A stretch of 24,621 bases of DNA from an uncultured bacterium (GCA_905215055.1 CAJMOH010000040.1:1-24621); one strand, 5' to 3'; positions 16,047 to 23,273 are shown, counted from the first letter of the stretch. Notes: a model not told the origin generated them from the letters alone. Program-made: numbers and translations.

Positions 16047-16616
16047 TTAAATGGGACCTATGCTCTGAACGGGAAACAAATGAAATACAGCTTTTCCCAA
16101 GATATTACGCTGGTCAATCATGCCCACGTCTTTATAACGGCTGTCTTCAGAGACAGCCCGGTTGTCCCCCAAAACAAACACGCAGCCTTCCGGCACGGTT
16201 TGAGGAAATTCCAGTAGCTCAAAAGAGCTGAAGGGCTCTCCTGTAATGCCGTTTTCCAGTCCGAATTGTGTTTCGTCCACGGGCTGGCCATCCACAAACA
16301 CAGTGCCAGAGTCATAGTCAAAGTCCACCGTCTGACCCTCGGTAGCGATCACTCGTTTGATGATAGGCTCGTTCAGGACGTTGACAATTACCACCACGTC
16401 GCCCTGCTCTACACCGTTCCAATCATTCACCACCAAAACCCGGTCTCCTTCGTGGAAGTTGGGAACCATGGAGGTGCCTGTCACTGTAACCACCCGGCAG
16501 ACAAAAGTAAATATCACCGCGATAAGTACCAGGGCGATCATCAGCTCTTCCATCCATTCCAACACAACTCGGACGGCTTTTCTTCTTTTGGGGGATTCCA
16601 CAGAGGCCTGTTCCAC
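16047..16616 (-). CDS. lepB: Signal peptidase I, second tandem copy (after rplS)
   Basis: This 189-residue type I signal peptidase has one N-terminal membrane segment (about 24-42), catalytic S49 in GTSMVPN and K87 in IIKRVIATEG, and the boxes GDNRAVSEDSR and RNILGKAVF. The GTG start at 16616 has AAAGGAGG 7 nt upstream. It is the first gene after the rplS terminator and is paired with the other lepB; RVIATEGQTVDFD and FPQTVPEGCVFVLGD are identical in both, which points to tandem duplication. The N-terminal tail (SPKRRKAVR) and central P2-type loop differ, so substrate preference may differ. Confidence 0.95.
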   Translation of the reverse strand: MEQASVESPKRRKAVRVVLEWMEELMIALVLIAVIFTFVCRVVTVTGTSMVPNFHEGDRVLVVNDWNGVEQGDVVVIVNVLNEPIIKRVIATEGQTVDFDYDSGTVFVDGQPVDETQFGLENGITGEPFSSFELLEFPQTVPEGCVFVLGDNRAVSEDSRYKDVGMIDQRNILGKAVFHLFPVQSIGPI

Positions 16617-16663
16617 AGGGCGCCCTCCTTTCCGGTCCAGGGGCTTTCAATGCCAGCCAAAAA

Positions 16664-16672
16664 TTTATAGCA
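16664..16672 (-). promoter_or_regulatory. Possible extended -10 for the lepB-lepB-rbgA unit
   Basis: The minus strand reads TGC then TATAAA (16664-16669) directly after the rplS terminator U-tract. No convincing -35 is present 16-18 nt upstream. The same TGCTAWAAW form is seen in three other promoters here, which is the main support. Confidence 0.35.
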
Positions 16673-16673
16673 A

Positions 16674-16699
16674 AAAAGGGACAGCAAAATGTCCCTTTT
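16674..16699 (-). terminator. Rho-independent terminator of rplS
   Basis: A perfect 10-bp stem AAAAGGGACA/TGTCCCTTTT (16674-16683 with 16690-16699) has a 6-nt loop and, on the minus strand, a run of six T. It lies 25 nt behind the rplS stop and closes rplS as a single-gene unit. Confidence 0.88.
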
Positions 16700-16724
16700 C
16701 TCAACACGAAGTATCCTGCTTTTC

Positions 16725-17069
16725 TTACTTGAGCTGCTCCTTGACCTTAGCGGCCTTGCCCACGCGGTTCCGCAGGTAGTACAGCTTGGCGCGGCGCACA
16801 CGGCCCTGACGGACCACCTTGACAGCCTTTACGTTGGGAGAATGTACGGGGAACACCCGCTCCACACCAACGCCGTAGGAAACACGGCGCACGGTAAAGG
16901 TCTCGCTGATACCGCTGCCCTTGCGGGCGATCACAGTGCCTTCGAACTGCTGAATACGCTCCCGGTCGCCTTCACGGATGTTCACGTCCACGCGGACAGT
17001 GTCACCGATGGAAAACTGGGGGATCTCAGCCTTGAGAGATTCCTGAGAGATCATTTTGATTGCGTCCAT
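16725..17069 (-). CDS. rplS: 50S ribosomal protein L19
   Basis: This 114-residue ribosomal protein lies at the 30S-50S interface. The family core is unmistakable: GDTVRVDVNIREGDRERIQ, GSGISETFTVRRVSYGVGVER and RRAKLYYLR. I chose ATG 17069 because GGAGG lies 7 nt upstream (in AATGGAGGAATCTCAAATG). An in-frame ATG at 17084 would put that site inside the coding region. The gene has its own promoter, a structured 5' leader of about 170 nt and a terminator. Confidence 0.97.
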   Translation of the reverse strand: MDAIKMISQESLKAEIPQFSIGDTVRVDVNIREGDRERIQQFEGTVIARKGSGISETFTVRRVSYGVGVERVFPVHSPNVKAVKVVRQGRVRRAKLYYLRNRVGKAAKVKEQLK

Positions 17070-17245
17070 TTGAGATTCCTCCATTATAAAAATCGTTCAG
17101 ACATTCATACCGGTTTCCCGGCAGCGGACTGCCCGCTTCTTTTCCGCTGGAACAGAGCAGCGGCCTTTTGCGGCGTTCTCCCCATTCCCGGCGGTTCGAC
17201 CCCCACGGGCAAGCCTTTGAGGAAAACCCGCGGAATTCAAATGCT
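17070..17245 (-). promoter_or_regulatory. Structured 5' leader of rplS, candidate L19 autoregulatory leader
   Basis: Between the promoter and the L19 start the minus-strand RNA can fold into several hairpins: CCGCGGG/CCCGTGG (17203-17233), CCGCTG/CAGCGG (17144-17163), and CCGG-GAAA-CCGG with a GNRA tetraloop (17110-17121). AGCGG/CCGCT or GGCAG/CTGCC nearby are alternatives to one another. A leader motif bound by L19 is known from low-GC Gram-positives; I cannot confirm that this sequence matches it. No open frame of interest lies in the stretch. Confidence 0.5.
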
Positions 17246-17250
17246 CAAAT

Positions 17251-17279
17251 ATTTTAGCACGACGGCAGGAAAAAAGCAA
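17251..17279 (-). promoter_or_regulatory. Promoter of rplS with extended -10
   Basis: The minus strand has -35 TTGCTT (17274-17279, 4 of 6), a 17-nt spacer ending in TGC, and -10 TAAAAT (17251-17256). It lies just after the stop of the DUF2344 gene. Confidence 0.75.
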
Positions 17280-17286
17280 GATTTTT

Positions 17287-17937
17287 TTACCGGATTTCGG
17301 AAAAATCTTTCAGCAGCAGCCGTTTGCGAGTGATGGAGCAGTATGGCTCTTCTCCTTCGTATTGCTTCAACGCCTCCAAAAGCAGCGCGGGATTGGTGCT
17401 GCCCCCCATGCTGCAGGGCAGGCGCAGCCGGAGCAAAAGCCCGTCGGGGCAGGAGTTTATCTGGACGCCCTGAAAATCCGGCTTGATGTCCACATCTTTA
17501 TCGCCCTTTTTTGTGTGTTTCCGCACCAAAATAGTTTCTCGTCCCAGCAGATTCCGCAGTTTTTCCTCTAAAGCGCCGGGAACCCGGCTTTCCAAAAAGA
17601 GCTGGTAGTCTCCAAATTGAATGTCCTCAAATTTGTCCACCGGTTCCGCAGCCTCCAGCGCACGCAGGCCGGCAGGCAGGTGGGCATTTAATCGGAAAGC
17701 GATTTGATCCAGGGGAAGCTCTTCCGTCAGGCGGATGTCCATGCACTCCCGCTCTCCGCAAACGCCCAAGGACAAGGGCATGGCGTAGGTCATGTAAATG
17801 CGGGGGTTAAAGCCCTCCGTGTACCATACCGGCAGGCCGGAAAGCTTCAGGCCCCGGGCCATGTTCCGAGTCAGATCCAGATGGGAAATATACCGGGCAG
17901 CGCCCTGCTTCTCAAACCAAACTCGCACGTTTTTCAA
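17287..17937 (-). CDS. Radical SAM-associated DUF2344 protein (TIGR03936 family)
   Basis: This 216-residue protein starts KNVRVWFEKQGAARYISHLDL and contains GLPVWYTEGFNPRIYMTYAMPLSLGV, typical of the DUF2344/TIGR03936 family that accompanies, or is fused to, a cobalamin-type radical SAM protein. Its biochemical role is unknown. The probable start is TTG 17937, which has AAAGGAGG 8 nt upstream; GTG 17928 is an alternative. This overlaps the 3' end of the radical SAM gene by 26 nt, so the two are probably translationally coupled and act together. The stop is followed directly by the rplS promoter. Confidence 0.85.
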   Translation of the reverse strand: MKNVRVWFEKQGAARYISHLDLTRNMARGLKLSGLPVWYTEGFNPRIYMTYAMPLSLGVCGERECMDIRLTEELPLDQIAFRLNAHLPAGLRALEAAEPVDKFEDIQFGDYQLFLESRVPGALEEKLRNLLGRETILVRKHTKKGDKDVDIKPDFQGVQINSCPDGLLLRLRLPCSMGGSTNPALLLEALKQYEGEEPYCSITRKRLLLKDFSEIR

Positions 17938-19771
17938 CGCAGATCCCTCCTTTATAGCAGGCAGCTCCACAGTGGGAGCATTGCTCCCGGCAGTTGGGCG
18001 TGGTCTGGGCGGCGTAGGCTCGCTTGCACTCCTCGATGAAGAACTCCTTTTTCACGCCGTAGTCCAGATGATCCCAGGGGAAAACCTCGTCAAATTCCCG
18101 GTGCCGGTTGGCGTAAAAAGCCGGGTCCAGCCCGCAGGAGGAAAAGGCCTCCATCCATTTATCAAAATCAAAGCAATCATCCCAGCCGTCGAACCGCAGG
18201 CCGAATTCCCGGGCCTTTTCCAGAACAGCGCAAAGCCGCCGGTCGCCTCGAGCGAATACAGCCTCCAAGAAGCTGGTCTGGGCGCCGTGATAGCTGACGG
18301 ACAGCCGCCGGGAGTGAACGTTTCCCTTCAGGGCGCGCTGTTTTTCCCGAAGCGTTTCCATGGTGTCCTGGCCAAACCACTGGAAGGGAGTGAAAGGCTT
18401 GGGGACAAAAGCAGCGGCGCTGAGAGCCACCTCCACGCCCTTTCCCCGAGGCTTCTCCTTGTTCTGGTAAAAGGCGTCCACCACCTTTTGCCCCAGCTCG
18501 TCAATGGCGATAACGTCCTCGATGGTTTCCGTAGGCAGGCCAATCATAAAGTAGAGCTTGATGCGGGTCCAGCCCTCTGTAAAGGCCACGTTTACCGTGT
18601 GAAGCAGCTCTTCCTCCGTCACGTTTTTGTTGATGACGTCCCGCATCCGCTGAGAGCCGGCCTCGGGGGCGAAGGTCAAGCCGCTTTTCCGCACGGAGTT
18701 GATCCGCTCCATCAGCTCGGGGGAAAAGTTGTCCACCCGCAGGGAAGGCAGAGAAAGGCTGACCCGCTCGCCCTCTGTCCACTGGTGGAGGGTGTCGATC
18801 AGCTGGTTCAGCTGGCTGTAATCGCTGGTACTCAGAGAGGAAAGAGAAATCTCGTCATAGCCCGTGGAGCGGCACAGCTCCCGGCACTGGCGGTCAATGG
18901 TTTCAATGCTCTTTTCCCGGTAAGGCCTGTAAAGAAACCCGGCTTGACAAAACCGGCAGCCCCGGATACAGCCCCGCAAAACTTCCTCGGAGATGCGGTT
19001 ATGCACCACGTCGATCAGCGGCACCACAAAGTCCTTGGGATAATAGGCCTTGTTCATGTCCATAATCGCCCGTTTTTTTACCGTGGCGGGAGCGCCGTTG
19101 GTGGGAGTATAGGCCTTTACTGTGCCGTCCTCGTTGTAGGCAACCTCATAAAAGGCGGGAACATATACGCCCTCGATTTGAGCGGCCCGATCCAGAAATT
19201 CCAGCTTGGTTTTCCCCTCTTTTTTGCATTGGCGGTAAAGCTCCATCACCTCGATGTCCACCTCTTCCCCGTCGCCCAGGAAAAAGATGTCAAAGAAATC
19301 CGCCAGAGGCTCGGGATTGCAGGCGCAGGGACCGCCTCCCACCACAATGTTGAACAGGCCGTGCCGGTCCTTGCTGCGCAGGGGAATTCCGGCCAGCTCC
19401 AGCATGTTCAGCACATTGGTGTAGCTCAGCTCGTATTGCAGGGTAAACCCGATAAAGTCAAATTGACTGACAGGGTCGCCGCTTTCCAAGGCATACAGAG
19501 AAATGTCCTCCCGGCGCATTTCCTCCTCCATGTCCACCCAGGGGGCGAATACCCGTTCGCACCAAAAATAAGGGATTTCGTTCATCGCCCCATACAGAAT
19601 CTTAATCCCCAAATGGGACATGCCGATCTCATAGGTGTCCGGAAAGCAGAAGGCAAAACGCACGTCCACCTGGGCAGGATCCTTTACCACCGAATTCAAT
19701 TCGCCGCCCACATAGCGGCCGGGCTTTTGCACCCTTTGAAGAACGTGCTCCAGTTTTTGATTGATTTTCAT
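17912..19771 (-). CDS. B12-binding-domain radical SAM protein (TIGR03960 family)
   Basis: The protein has 619 residues. The N-terminal third (about 35-190) resembles a cobalamin-binding Rossmann domain, with FPDTYEIGMSHLG and VVGGGPCACNPEP. The radical SAM core carries the cluster motif C268-x3-C272-x2-C275 in RGCIRGCRFCQAGF. A C-terminal cysteine cluster (C594, C598, C601, C605, C611) could bind a further metal or cluster. The reaction is unknown; the family commonly sits near ribosomal protein and RNA-processing genes. ATG 19771 follows GAGAGG. It lies 33 nt behind queA and overlaps its DUF2344 partner. Confidence 0.88.
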   Translation of the reverse strand: MKINQKLEHVLQRVQKPGRYVGGELNSVVKDPAQVDVRFAFCFPDTYEIGMSHLGIKILYGAMNEIPYFWCERVFAPWVDMEEEMRREDISLYALESGDPVSQFDFIGFTLQYELSYTNVLNMLELAGIPLRSKDRHGLFNIVVGGGPCACNPEPLADFFDIFFLGDGEEVDIEVMELYRQCKKEGKTKLEFLDRAAQIEGVYVPAFYEVAYNEDGTVKAYTPTNGAPATVKKRAIMDMNKAYYPKDFVVPLIDVVHNRISEEVLRGCIRGCRFCQAGFLYRPYREKSIETIDRQCRELCRSTGYDEISLSSLSTSDYSQLNQLIDTLHQWTEGERVSLSLPSLRVDNFSPELMERINSVRKSGLTFAPEAGSQRMRDVINKNVTEEELLHTVNVAFTEGWTRIKLYFMIGLPTETIEDVIAIDELGQKVVDAFYQNKEKPRGKGVEVALSAAAFVPKPFTPFQWFGQDTMETLREKQRALKGNVHSRRLSVSYHGAQTSFLEAVFARGDRRLCAVLEKAREFGLRFDGWDDCFDFDKWMEAFSSCGLDPAFYANRHREFDEVFPWDHLDYGVKKEFFIEECKRAYAAQTTPNCREQCSHCGAACYKGGICVEKRASLV

Positions 19772-19804
19772 AAAAGACCTCTCTATTTCGATTTCCCACA
19801 GGAT

Positions 19805-20830
19805 TTAATGGATGAACATGGCGTCTCCAAAGGAGAAGAATCTGTAACGCTCTTTGACAGCCACGTTGTAGGCGTGCAGGATATTTTCCCGGCCGGCCAA
19901 AGCGGAAACTAACATAATCAGCGTGCTCTCCGGCAGATGAAAATTGGTGATTAACGCGTCCACTCCCTTGAATTCGCAGCCGGGATAGAGAAAGATGTCC
20001 GTCCATCCGGCGCTCTCTTTAAAACAGCCCTCCCGCTGGGCTACGGATTCTATGGTCCGGCAGCTGGTGGTTCCCACGGCGACAACCCGGCCGCCCCGCT
20101 CCTTTGTCCTGTTGATGAGATCGGCGGTGGATCGGGGCATATAATAATGCTCGGAGTGCATTTTGTGGTCCTGGATATTTTCCACGCTGACAGGACGGAA
20201 GGTCCCCAGCCCCACATGGAGGGTGACAAACCCCAGATCAATCCCTTTCGCCTGGATTTTCTCCAGCAGCTCCGGGGTGAAATGCAGGCCAGCCGTGGGA
20301 GCCGCCGCGGAGCCTTCCTCCCGGGAATAAACCGTCTGGTAACGCTCCTTGTCCTCCAAGCGGGCCTTGATGTAGGGCGGCAGGGGCATTTGACCGATCT
20401 GATCCAAAATGTGAAAGAAAACGCCCTCGTACTCAAAATGAATCAGCCGGTTCCCGCCGGGGAGCACGTCTACCACTTCGCAGCGGAGCAGGCCGTCTCC
20501 AAAGGAGAAGCGGCTGCCCTTTTTTGCCCGTTTTCCAGGTCCGGCCAGGGCTTCCCACACATCGTTCCCCTTGTTTTGCAGCAGGAGAAATTCCACATGG
20601 GCGCCAGTCTCCTCTTTTACGCCGTAAATCCGGGCGGGCAGCACGCGGGAGTCGTTGAGGATCAGACAGTCCTGGGGCGTGAGGTAGTCGATAATGTCGT
20701 AAAAGTGCCGGTGCTCAATCTCCCCGGTGCGCTTGTCAAGCACCATCAGGCGGGAGGAATCCCGCGGCTCCACCGGCGTTTGAGCGATCAGCTCTTCCGG
20801 AAGATCAAAATTAAAATCGCTTGTTTTCAT
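19805..20830 (-). CDS. queA: S-adenosylmethionine:tRNA ribosyltransferase-isomerase
   Basis: This 341-residue enzyme transfers and isomerises the ribose of SAM onto preQ1 at position 34 of certain tRNAs, giving epoxyqueuosine. Family segments are clear: the N-terminal DFNFDLPEELIAQTP, NDSRVLPAR, PTAGLHFT, HVGLGTFRPV and MHSEHYY. ATG 20830 gives the standard N-terminus MKTSDFNFDLP and has GAGG upstream; an in-frame start at 20872 is too long. It is the first gene of a leftward unit with the radical SAM pair and diverges from the lysine operon. Confidence 0.97.
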   Translation of the reverse strand: MKTSDFNFDLPEELIAQTPVEPRDSSRLMVLDKRTGEIEHRHFYDIIDYLTPQDCLILNDSRVLPARIYGVKEETGAHVEFLLLQNKGNDVWEALAGPGKRAKKGSRFSFGDGLLRCEVVDVLPGGNRLIHFEYEGVFFHILDQIGQMPLPPYIKARLEDKERYQTVYSREEGSAAAPTAGLHFTPELLEKIQAKGIDLGFVTLHVGLGTFRPVSVENIQDHKMHSEHYYMPRSTADLINRTKERGGRVVAVGTTSCRTIESVAQREGCFKESAGWTDIFLYPGCEFKGVDALITNFHLPESTLIMLVSALAGRENILHAYNVAVKERYRFFSFGDAMFIH

Positions 20831-20891
20831 GAAATGACCTCGTTTCCTTGCAGGGGAGCGGGCGAAAAGCACGGCTTCCGCAAAATTTCAT

Positions 20892-20920
20892 AGAATATTC
20901 ATAGCTGAAAAAATTGACAA
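20892..20920 (-). promoter_or_regulatory. Probable queA promoter
   Basis: The minus strand has -35 TTGTCA (20915-20920, 5 of 6), a 17-nt spacer, and -10 TATTCT (20892-20897, 4 of 6). The -35 overlaps the -35 of the divergent lysine operon promoter on the other strand. The leader to queA would be about 55 nt. Confidence 0.55.
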
Positions 20921-20942
20921 CGGGAGGAATCTAGGGTATGAT
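20914..20942 (+). promoter_or_regulatory. Strong promoter of the lysine operon
   Basis: Consensus -35 TTGACA (20914-20919), a 17-nt spacer and -10 TATGAT (20937-20942, 5 of 6). Transcription should start near 20949-20950, almost exactly at the first stem of the riboswitch. Confidence 0.9.
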
Positions 20943-20950
20943 TAAAACCA

Positions 20951-21110
20951 AATAGAGGCGCGGCTTTCAAGAGTAGCTGGATGGAGGTTGCCAAAACTGA
21001 TGAAGTCTTGTGAAAGGGTGGGCTGCCGAAGGGGAATATCAGGCGAGTATTGCCCTGGTTGCAACAGCAAACAGCTTTGCGACTGTCATCACTTGTGATG
21101 GAGTGCTATT
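20951..21110 (+). ncRNA. Lysine riboswitch (L box) aptamer
   Basis: The conserved lysine aptamer blocks occur in order: AGAGGCGCGGCTTTCAAGAGTA at the 5' side (core GAGGCGC and CAAGAGTA), GTGAAAGGGTGGGCTGCCGAAG in the middle (GTGAAAGG, GCCGAAG), and GACTGTCATC followed by TGATGGAGTGCTATT at the 3' side. P1 closes as AATAG/CTATT. The length of about 160 nt fits the class. It lies between a strong promoter and an intrinsic terminator ahead of asd-dapA-dapB, so high lysine should stop transcription. Confidence 0.95.
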
Positions 21111-21167
21111 GGTCAAGATGTCCGGTCAGTGTCCGGGTACAGCATTTCTATTATAGGAGATAGACAG

Positions 21168-21190
21168 CCGGTTTTCAACCGGTTTTTTCT
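21168..21190 (+). terminator. Riboswitch-controlled intrinsic terminator
   Basis: CCGGTT/AACCGG (21168-21173 with 21177-21182), loop TTC, followed by TTTTTTCTTT. Upstream, TGTCCGG occurs twice (from 21119 and from 21130), and its CCGG can pair with either terminator arm, giving a plausible antiterminator. The rest of 21111-21248 is expression platform and asd leader. Confidence 0.85.
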
Positions 21191-21248
21191 TTGTCTCCCC
21201 TTTTTCGCCTGTCACGCCATTTTATCACCCAGAAAGGATTTTGAAACT

Positions 21249-22328
21249 ATGAAGCAGTATCGCGTGGGTATTATTGGATGCACTGGCATGGTGGGCCAGC
21301 GCTTTGCCACTCTTTTGGAAAACCACCCCTGGTTCAAGGTAACGGCTTTGGCTGCCAGCGCCCGGTCTGCCGGGAAACCATATGAAGAGGCCGTGAGCGG
21401 CCGCTGGGCCATGAAAACGCCCCTTCCCGCCGCCATGGCTTCCATGCCGGTATACGACGCGGAGAAGGACATCGAAAAAATTGTTTCTCTGGTGGATCTG
21501 GTATTCTGCGCGGTGAACATGAAAAAGGAGGAGATCCGCGCGCTGGAGGAGCTGTATGCCCGCCACGAGTGTCCTGTAATTTCCAATAACAGCGCTCACC
21601 GCTCCACCCCTGACGTACCCATGATTATTCCAGAAATCAATGCGGACCACGCCGCTGTAATCGACTCTCAGCGCAAACGCCTGGGAACCAAGCGGGGCTT
21701 CATCGCGGTGAAGTGCAACTGCTCTCTGCAAAGCTATGTGCCAGCCATCCATCCCCTGCTGGATTTGGGCGTGACCAAGGTGCTGGCCTGCACCTATCAG
21801 GCCATTTCCGGCGCTGGCAAGACCTTTGAGACCATGCCGGAAATTCTGGACAACGTGATCCCCTATATCGGCGGCGAGGAGGAAAAATCCGAGCAGGAGC
21901 CCTTGAAAATCTGGGGCCATGTGGAAAACGGCGTGATCGTCAACACCAGCACGCCCTCCATCACCTCTCAGTGCCTGCGGGTGCCTGTGTCCGACGGCCA
22001 TATGGCGGCGGTATTCTTCTCTTTGGAGAAGAAGGCCAGCAAGGAGGAAATTATCGGCCGCTGGGAGAAGTTCCGGGGCCCTGCCCAGGAGCTGGAGCTG
22101 CCCAGCGCTCCCAAGCAGTTCCTCCATTATTTCACCGAGGATAACCGGCCCCAGCCCAAGCTGGACCGGGATTTAGAGGGCGGCATGGCGGTTTCCATCG
22201 GCCGGCTGCGCCCAGATACCCAGTATGACTATAAATTTGTATGCCTTTCCCACAATACCCTGCGGGGCGCCGCAGGGGGCGCGTTGCTCATGGCGGAGCT
22301 GCTGTGCGCGAAGGGCTACTTTGACTGA
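21249..22328 (+). CDS. asd: Aspartate-semialdehyde dehydrogenase, archaeal/fungal-type
   Basis: This NADPH-dependent enzyme reduces aspartyl phosphate to aspartate semialdehyde, the branch point to lysine, threonine and methionine. It has 359 residues. The nucleotide-binding loop is GCTGMVG (10-16). The catalytic cysteine is probably C158 in KCNCSLQSY, and SDGHMA supplies the conserved histidine. Insert and C-terminus (RLRPDTQYDYKFVCLSHNTLRGAAGG) match the archaeal/yeast branch rather than the common bacterial one. ATG 21249 follows AAAGGA at 10 nt, which excludes longer in-frame starts inside the riboswitch terminator region. It is first in the operon. Confidence 0.95.
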   Translation: MKQYRVGIIGCTGMVGQRFATLLENHPWFKVTALAASARSAGKPYEEAVSGRWAMKTPLPAAMASMPVYDAEKDIEKIVSLVDLVFCAVNMKKEEIRALEELYARHECPVISNNSAHRSTPDVPMIIPEINADHAAVIDSQRKRLGTKRGFIAVKCNCSLQSYVPAIHPLLDLGVTKVLACTYQAISGAGKTFETMPEILDNVIPYIGGEEEKSEQEPLKIWGHVENGVIVNTSTPSITSQCLRVPVSDGHMAAVFFSLEKKASKEEIIGRWEKFRGPAQELELPSAPKQFLHYFTEDNRPQPKLDRDLEGGMAVSIGRLRPDTQYDYKFVCLSHNTLRGAAGGALLMAELLCAKGYFD

Positions 22329-22348
22329 GCTTTTGGAGGTAAGAATCC

Positions 22349-23239
22349 ATGAAACAGGTATTGTTTACCGGCGCCGCCACCGCACTGGTGACGCCTTTTG
22401 ACCAAAATGGAGCCATCGCCTGGGAAGAGCTGGAGCGCCTGGTGGAGCTGCAGATTGCGGGGGGCATTGACGCCATTGTAGCCTGCGGCACCACCGGCGA
22501 GGCCGCCACCATGACCACGGAAGAGCACACCCAGGTGATTCGGTTTATTATTGAGAAGGTGAAGGGCCGGGTGCCGGTGATTGCCGGTACCGGCAGCAAC
22601 GATACCCAGTTCTGTGTGGAGCTTTCCTTAGAGGCTAAGGAATTGGGAGCCGACGGCTTGCTGCTTGTCACGCCTTATTACAACAAGACCTCTCAAAAAG
22701 GCCTGATCGAAAGCTTTAATTATGTGGCTGACAGTGTGAAAATGCCCTGCATTCTTTACAATGTACCCAGCCGCACCGGATGCAATATTCAGCCCGCCAC
22801 CTATCAGGAGCTTTCCAGGAACCCCTACATTGTGGCTGTGAAAGAAGCCAATGGGGACATTTCCGCCACTGCCCGCACCGCCGCTCTTTGCGGCGACGAG
22901 CTGACCATCTACTCTGGGGAGGACAATCAGACCCTGCCCATTATGGCCTTGGGCGGCAAAGGCGTGATTTCTGTGTTTTCCAACGCCCTGCCCGGTAAAA
23001 TGCACGAGCTGGCCGCCGCCATGCTCCGGGGCGATCTGGAAACCGCCCGGAAGCTGGACCTGGAATATCTGGACCTGATGGACGGCTTCTTTATGGATGT
23101 AAACCCCATTCCCATCAAGGAGGCCCTGTTCCAGATGGGACTTCTCCAGACAAATTACTGCCGCATGCCTTTGACCACCATGACGGAGGAGGGCGCGGCA
23201 AAGCTGAACGCTCTGCTGAAAAAGCACGGCTTAGTTTAA
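22349..23239 (+). CDS. dapA: 4-hydroxy-tetrahydrodipicolinate synthase
   Basis: This enzyme condenses pyruvate with aspartate semialdehyde, the first committed step to diaminopimelate. Its 296 residues form a TIM barrel. The Schiff-base lysine is K165 in VAVKEANGD, Y137 lies in LYNVPSRTG with R142, and GTTGE (47-51) holds the conserved threonine pair. ATG 22349 has TTGGAGG upstream. It lies 20 nt after asd and 34 nt before dapB. Such enzymes can be inhibited by lysine; whether this one is cannot be read with certainty. Confidence 0.97.
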   Translation: MKQVLFTGAATALVTPFDQNGAIAWEELERLVELQIAGGIDAIVACGTTGEAATMTTEEHTQVIRFIIEKVKGRVPVIAGTGSNDTQFCVELSLEAKELGADGLLLVTPYYNKTSQKGLIESFNYVADSVKMPCILYNVPSRTGCNIQPATYQELSRNPYIVAVKEANGDISATARTAALCGDELTIYSGEDNQTLPIMALGGKGVISVFSNALPGKMHELAAAMLRGDLETARKLDLEYLDLMDGFFMDVNPIPIKEALFQMGLLQTNYCRMPLTTMTEEGAAKLNALLKKHGLV

Positions 23240-23273
23240 AGCCCGCTCTTGTGGAAAAGAAAGGAAGTCTAGC

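Noticed and set aside
17798..19912. A 704-codon open frame on the plus strand opposite the radical SAM and DUF2344 genes
   Set aside because: It lies exactly antisense to clearly conserved proteins, has no recognisable domain and arises from GC-rich codon use on the other strand.
21225..22127. A 300-codon minus-strand open frame opposite asd
   Set aside because: It has no family motif and no ribosome binding site evidence, and asd with its riboswitch explains the locus.
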